Shown: positions 21,001 through 23,714 of the stretch, in pieces
How the letters are laid out: each line of letters starts with the position of its first letter
Numbering within the stretch: the stretch's first letter is position 1
Assembly: GCA_000226015.1 (NCBI GenBank)
Contig: JH154988.1
Coordinates: 614,658-638,371, forward strand
Reading direction: 5' to 3'
Origin: Mnemiopsis leidyi
Lineage: Eukaryota > Ctenophora > Tentaculata > Lobata > Bolinopsidae
Length of the DNA stretch: 23,714 nucleotides
Made by a program: the position numbers and the translations under genes
The notes under the pieces: generated by a model
Told to the model about the DNA's origin: nothing
Database searches by the model: none
What the model saw: the letters and a program-made list of their open reading frames with translations, nothing else

Positions 21001-23531
21001 ATTGGTGGTGAGAAATTGTAAATACACCAAATTTGGTACAATGAGTATGATTACCAAAGATGAATAAAAGATGAACTTGGATCAGTGAACTTGCGTCATC
21101 TAGAATCCGAGTAAAAGTTGTAATGTGCCCTACTCAACGAAAAGTTTCCTTACCGGCCATGGTGCTCCTAGCGCTGTACTTTCCAGGGATATTATCCAGA
21201 TACTCTATACAGTCTATGATGTGGATGTTTGTTATTTTCTGCTGATGGAACCAGTAATGTAAGGCTGTTTTGACGGTGGAAGTTAGGCATGAAGTGTACA
21301 TGTCTGCCGGCATTTCCGGGTTTTGAGGCAGCACCTGAGGGGAGAGGGAAGTAAACCTAACTGGGAGGGGAACTCTTACATATCAAATGTTTAACACTAC
21401 ACAAACCTGATCCTTGCTACAAGCAGTTAAGTTTCTACACAAATCTGGTCCTTGCTACAAGCAGTTAAGTTTCTACACAAACCTGATCCTTACTACAAGC
21501 AGTTAAGTTTCTACACAAATCTGGTCCTTGCTACAAGCAGTTAAGTTTCTACACAAACCTGATCCTTGCTACAAGCAGTTAAGTTTCTACACAAATCTGG
21601 TCCTTGCTACAAGCAGTTAAGTTTCTAAACAAACCTGATCCTTGCTACAAGCAGCTTGGTTCTAAACAAACCTGGTCCTTGCTGCACGCAGCTAAGTGAA
21701 GACACTCCTCTTCAAAGCGAGGTTCAGGGGTGTCTCGACCCGCGTTTTTCCAAATTTCTTTCTTCTCGCGGGCTATTTCATTAAACCTCTGCACAATCAG
21801 ACCTGGGCAGGTTTAACTTAAAAACGTTACTAAACTAGCTACCTTGGTAAATAAGATGAACAAGCTAGTTTCTTTGATGACTAGTTTAGTTACCAAGATT
21901 AGAAAACTATATAGTTACATTGGTAATATAACTGAAACCTAGGTTGAAACTAAATTAGTAAGTTCCTTGGTAAGTGAACTAGTTATCTTGGTAAATAACT
22001 TAGTAACTAGTCTCTTTGGTAGCTTAACTTCTGACCCTGGTAACTAAACTAATTACCTCAATAACTAAACTAGTTATCTCGGTAGGCTCGACACAATGAA
22101 GTACATGGAAGTCAAATGTCTCTCTGGATGAGACAAAGAACTCACCAGCATTGTCACAGTCCCATATGTAGAGAGCAGGAGCTTCAAGCCTTTCCATGAG
22201 GTTAGTAAGCGACACAACTGTGTATAGTATTGATGGGGTTTCAAATTTGATATATCTCTTCTTGTCTGGTTCTGCCGACAATGAAGGGGCGATAGCCAAG
22301 GAGAATCGAGATCCGAACCGAAAACTCAAATATACAGTGACGCCCAATCAAGATTAAGCATAGATTTTCAAGAAGCTAAAGCGTTGAATCACTTCTCTTT
22401 TTTGCTGTAAAACTACACACCGTGTATTTGGTGAACAAGGAAATGATATAAACATGATATCGAATCTCCTTTGACCACAGCCTCATTGGTCAACAGCCCC
22501 AATCAGAAGAGTAAAATCTTAGAATCACGAAATCAATTTTAACTGAAGCCTGATCAAAATGTAATCATGCAGCGCTGATCATACTTGTTTTTTGAAGATA
22601 AAATAGCTTAAGTTTGCGAGTTAATGTAAATTTGTGTAGGCCGATAATTGGGAAATCAGGAAGACAATTAGACCTGTGTAGTGCATTATTGTACCGTTGA
22701 CGACCCAGATACTCCTCCCGTTCTCAGAGGAAGGATGCGCGCAGGACATGGCGCCATGACCGTTATAGTAAAATATGACACGGGAGGCTTTGCCGACATT
22801 CTTCCTGACTTGATCACAAGCGCTGAACACTTTGTTTGGAGCACAATCCATCTCCACCTGAAATAAAGAATGAGATAAAAAATCGGGCACAGTTGAATCT
22901 TTTAGCCTTTCTTATGAAAATTGAATAATTTCATAGGTAAAACAATATTGAAACTAGAAAATACAGTTTGCGTCAGCTGTCAAATTACTTACACTATGAT
23001 AAGGAACAGTATTTCGTGCACCAATGTCATAAATCAAACAACAGTTAAGCAATTGGACCACTCGAAATCAAGCAAAGCTATCACGAGGGATGTATTGAGG
23101 AATTCTTTTCTAAAAAGCGTTCAATATTAGCAGCTCAGAATTGCAAATTTCATAATTGGACAATATTTACCCTTATTGGTCCTCTGTCACGATCATTGTA
23201 ACGGCTGATCTTTTTTTGAGCTTGAGGAAGGATTGATGTGAACTGTCTTTTGAGGTTTTCTTTGATGCGATTTTTCGCTTTCGTGAGGTCCAATTGTGTG
23301 GGGTCTAAATATTTGAAAAATTTCAGAAATCATTTGTATCACACAACAAAGATTGAGTCAAGCGATTTGACTTTTGAAAAAAGAAATTCAATCAATTCAA
23401 ATTTAATTTCAGGAAGTCAAGTACTTACCAACCCAAGTTTCCTTAACTGCACATGGCGTAATCCTCTGCTTCTCGGGAGGTATAATTCCAATCATAGAGA
23501 TGATAATGATAACAGCCCCATTTGTTCGTAC
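12046..23531 (-). CDS. RPTOR: RPTOR (Raptor), mTORC1 scaffold, 24 exons, N-terminus off the edge
   Basis: Coding exons: 23429-23531, 23171-23304, 22674-22857, 22146-22217, 21672-21802, 21154-21334, 20733-20930, 20270-20475, 19911-20087, 19536-19703, 19024-19233, 18691-18831, 15743-15875, 15460-15560, 15045-15172, 14751-14943 (or 14889), 14337-14562, 14023-14137, 13699-13916, 13350-13509, 13047-13148, 12788-12933, 12463-12604, 12046-12232. Phases all join: 3756 nt, 1251 residues plus stop. Raptor recruits substrates to mTOR kinase at lysosomes. The caspase-like RNC domain shows ITPCAVKETWV, FYYNGHG, YIWDCDNAG, PADMYTSCLT and LDWVLTAVLDTLAW. HEAT repeats follow (LPYIRQLL, IWAKILATD, YALGTF, SDGSP-like CGDGSPLVRK, VVVALSRYVQQYE). 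After a linker ending FGKGPK and FPDWCEASFAKP comes the WD40 propeller (VNFHPFEPYIYVVDD to HEGFMGQRVG.SISLAFHP). The protein is clearly diverged but intact; the first exon(s) lie beyond the window. Confidence 0.95.
12744..12775. repeat. 16-bp tandem direct repeat in RPTOR intron
   Basis: Two identical copies of ACTTATACTCGTAGAA lie just downstream, in transcript sense, of the donor of the exon at 12788-12933. It is a small, recent slip duplication. Confidence 0.9.
14889..14943 (-). promoter_or_regulatory. Tandem alternative 3' splice sites, 54 nt apart
   Basis: Both TTTATTTCAG (exon start 14943) and TATTTTCAG (exon start 14889) are followed by AAGTGA(C/T)TC and a CCGAGTC word. The second acceptor therefore seems to have arisen with a tandem duplication of the first. 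The 54-nt spacing keeps the frame, so RPTOR could be made with or without 18 Ser-rich linker residues. The preceding exon ends with two bases of a codon that both choices complete. Confidence 0.7.
15167..15274. repeat. 54-bp tandem duplication covering an RPTOR 3' splice site
   Basis: Copy 1 begins at 15167 (AAGACACTGAAAATAT) and spans the acceptor of the exon at 15045-15172. Copy 2 begins at 15221 (AAGACAGTGAAAATAT). Later blocks also align (GTAAACA, ACTATTATAC, ATAGTTT). In transcript sense the real site is ATTTTCAG|TG; the upstream copy reads ATTTTCACTG, so its AG is lost. Confidence 0.8.
15876..16810. other. RPTOR intron 12, 3' part, no gene seen
   Basis: This part of the largest RPTOR intron lies between the nested frame's poly(A) signal and the next exon. 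It includes a CpG-rich patch at about 16210-16270. No coding similarity, RNA gene or clear repeat is apparent. Confidence 0.45.
16811..16816 (-). promoter_or_regulatory. Polyadenylation signal AATAAA for nested frame
   Basis: A canonical AATAAA in minus-strand sense lies about 125 nt after the stop of the intronic frame ending at 16942. Its position fits 3'-end formation for that frame inside the RPTOR intron. Confidence 0.5.
16942..18141 (-). CDS. Nested intronless gene of unknown function in RPTOR intron
   Basis: An uninterrupted 399-codon frame lies wholly within RPTOR intron 12, on the RPTOR coding strand. Not recognised. Two starts are possible: 18141, or 18084, where GCCATGG is a strong context (380 residues). 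The N-terminus is Ser/Thr/Arg-rich. The rest looks mostly helical, with charged stretches (NECKRRVREMLAVKEDK) and one hydrophobic segment (LLVAVFTLEIFNSLILLV) preceded by the motif YKSGFGMN. There is no zinc-finger pattern, DDE triad or reverse transcriptase motif. Upstream lies a TATATAAAG box at 18198-18206, and an AATAAA lies downstream, so it may be transcribed on its own. Possible origins are a retroposed host gene, a lineage-specific gene, or an endogenised viral structural (nucleoprotein-like) gene. The last is only a guess from size, intron absence and helical composition. The open frame over 1.2 kb argues for recent insertion or selection. Confidence 0.62.
   Translation of the reverse strand: MRSAIAANPGRRTSVFYGAMAKKVSNSTTSSLFFATRVTGRTDKKSSSHSDHDVTFSKCYIPSYFGARGRMTSSEVEMDWNTYMNKPMSPQHLIVAKLKMFCETKFDVVILGKNQVKNRTLGNRLFKCFLDPLGKEVVDYIEEMNENVRGEADYSPEIDSNECKRRVREMLAVKEDKIRCSDISVLRVYGLALRFHIATNMDKNGQSANIARQQIEAMANYLNFKKKYKSGFGMNTFLMIVEYNTKTGLDKVNSCMIELLVAVFTLEIFNSLILLVESDGEKHETDKLVKEVRCNVSQKACCKPGIVNVFPARSSLTKLDTAVKGQDLGGNVKETTVAAAMRLLNEVARQTYIDPNPFEPDGMDYHDAMIAIESVQMKYQLKERDWYNVINHVYTMIPN
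18198..18206 (-). promoter_or_regulatory. TATA-like box upstream of nested frame
   Basis: Minus-strand TATATAAAG lies 57 nt upstream of the first ATG (18141) and 114 nt upstream of the better-context ATG (18084). A start site about 30 nt downstream would leave a short leader. AT-rich DNA makes chance matches common. Confidence 0.45.
18207..18690. other. RPTOR intron 12, 5' part, no gene seen
   Basis: This lies between the nested frame's TATA-like box and the exon at 18691-18831. It includes a purine-rich tract at about 18500-18555, which is pyrimidine-rich in RPTOR sense. No further coding segment is supported. Confidence 0.45.
18832..19023 (-). other. 192-nt in-frame stop-free RPTOR intron (exitron candidate)
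   Basis: The donor CCTGAG|GTTCGT (19024/19023) and acceptor CCCTCCACAG|ACCCGG (18832/18831) delimit 192 nt, a multiple of three with no stop in the reading frame. Splicing it gives HPE|TRTSAVYALGTF, which aligns without gaps to the human Raptor PEVRCAAVFALGTF HEAT segment. Retention would insert 64 residues inside a HEAT repeat. Splicing is the better model. Confidence 0.75.
19479..19514. repeat. 18-bp tandem direct repeat in RPTOR intron
   Basis: Two identical copies of TGAACAAATAAAAGACTT lie about 22 bp from the donor of the exon at 19536-19703. It is a recent slip duplication with no obvious function. Confidence 0.9.
20488..20627 (-). other. Possible alternative stop-containing RPTOR exon
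   Basis: Within the intron between exons 20733-20930 and 20270-20475, an acceptor-like CTGCACTAG (ending 20628) is followed by an open frame. That frame is in phase with the upstream exon and runs 46 codons, including ESNQSFEPGSM and GDYLHERGMF, to a TGA at 20488. Human Raptor aligns across the constitutive junction without it. If used, it would truncate Raptor after the RNC domain or trigger mRNA decay. There is no pyrimidine tract, so this is tentative. Confidence 0.3.
21397..21696. repeat. 38-bp tandem array made of an RPTOR exon end plus donor site
   Basis: Six 38-bp units start at 21397, 21435, 21473, 21511, 21549 and 21587, followed by a 37-bp unit at 21625-21661. The eighth unit, from 21662, is the true 3' end and 5' splice site of the exon at 21672-21802. 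In transcript sense each unit is a copy of the exon's last roughly 25 bases and about 10 bases of intron. Units alternate: odd ones read GATCAG|GTTTGT (donor kept), even ones read GACCAG|ATTTGT (donor lost). The higher-order period is therefore 76 bp. Confidence 0.95.
21826..22090. repeat. Degenerate minisatellite filling an RPTOR intron
   Basis: Repeated words such as AACTAGTTA, CTTGGTAA and AACTAAACTAGTTA recur at about 13 or 26 bp. They fill most of the 343-bp intron between exons 22146-22217 and 21672-21802. Copies are diverged, unlike the nearly identical 38-bp array in the next intron. Confidence 0.75.
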
Positions 23532-23714
23532 CTGAACGTCAAAACTTTTGGTGAGTAAAAGGAACATTTAACGATGGATCACCAGACTGATCTGGTACTC
23601 AGGTAGTTATTTCCGTTTACATTTCACAGTTATGGTTGTGATAAACCAAGCCATAAGAGGTACAATTCACATATTTGGCAGATTTATAGAATACACAACA
23701 GAGAATAGTAGTTT
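23532..23714. other. Right edge, RPTOR intron or 5' region
   Basis: This lies upstream of the first RPTOR exon visible in the window, whose acceptor is TTGACGTTCAG|GTACG. I could not find the initiator methionine exon here, so it is probably intron. Confidence 0.5.

Noticed and set aside
21397..21661. CRISPR-like regular repeat array
   Set aside because: The units abut without spacers, lie in a eukaryotic intron and derive from the adjacent exon edge.

Overview
The window is nuclear DNA from an animal, most likely an invertebrate. It holds four conserved eukaryotic genes with ordinary GT-AG introns: DENND11/LCHN, PNO1, COG3 and RPTOR (Raptor). It also carries a tRNA-derived SINE family, a MITE, a piece resembling a Penelope-type GIY-YIG nuclease, and several minisatellites. 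The lineage cannot be named from sequence alone. All assignments come from reading the translations against remembered protein families; no search was run. One 11-base run of N marks an assembly gap.

Layout, with every gene on the minus strand. Positions 342-2976 hold a complete eight-exon DENND11 gene; all splice phases join and give 405 residues. Positions 3551-4240 hold intronless PNO1. Positions 4702-7030 hold COG3 in two coding exons. Positions 7031-12045 are a 5 kb repeat-rich intergenic stretch: MITE, GIY-YIG relic, three pieces of one SINE family (two facing each other), a GC-rich repeat pair and the gap. Positions 12046-23531 and beyond hold RPTOR; I could place 24 coding exons in consistent phase (1251 residues), with only the extreme N-terminus missing off the right edge.

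The largest RPTOR intron (15876-18690) contains an intact intronless 399-codon reading frame on the same strand. It has a TATA-like box upstream and an AATAAA downstream, so it looks like a nested gene. I do not recognise its product.

The most unusual signal is in RPTOR splicing. Three exon edges have been copied in tandem. One exon's 3' end plus its 5' splice site is repeated seven more times in a 38-bp array that alternates intact and destroyed donor sites. Two neighbouring exons have duplicated 3' splice sites at 54-bp spacing; one pair keeps both acceptors in frame. A separate 192-nt intron is fully open in frame (exitron-like). The known roles of the gene products are mTORC1 scaffolding (Raptor), Golgi tethering (COG3), small-subunit ribosome assembly (PNO1) and a DENN-family protein. 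They are not an obvious pathway, and their shared orientation is probably not functional, although PNO1, COG3 and DENND11 all have a 3'-splice-site-like motif just before the start codon.
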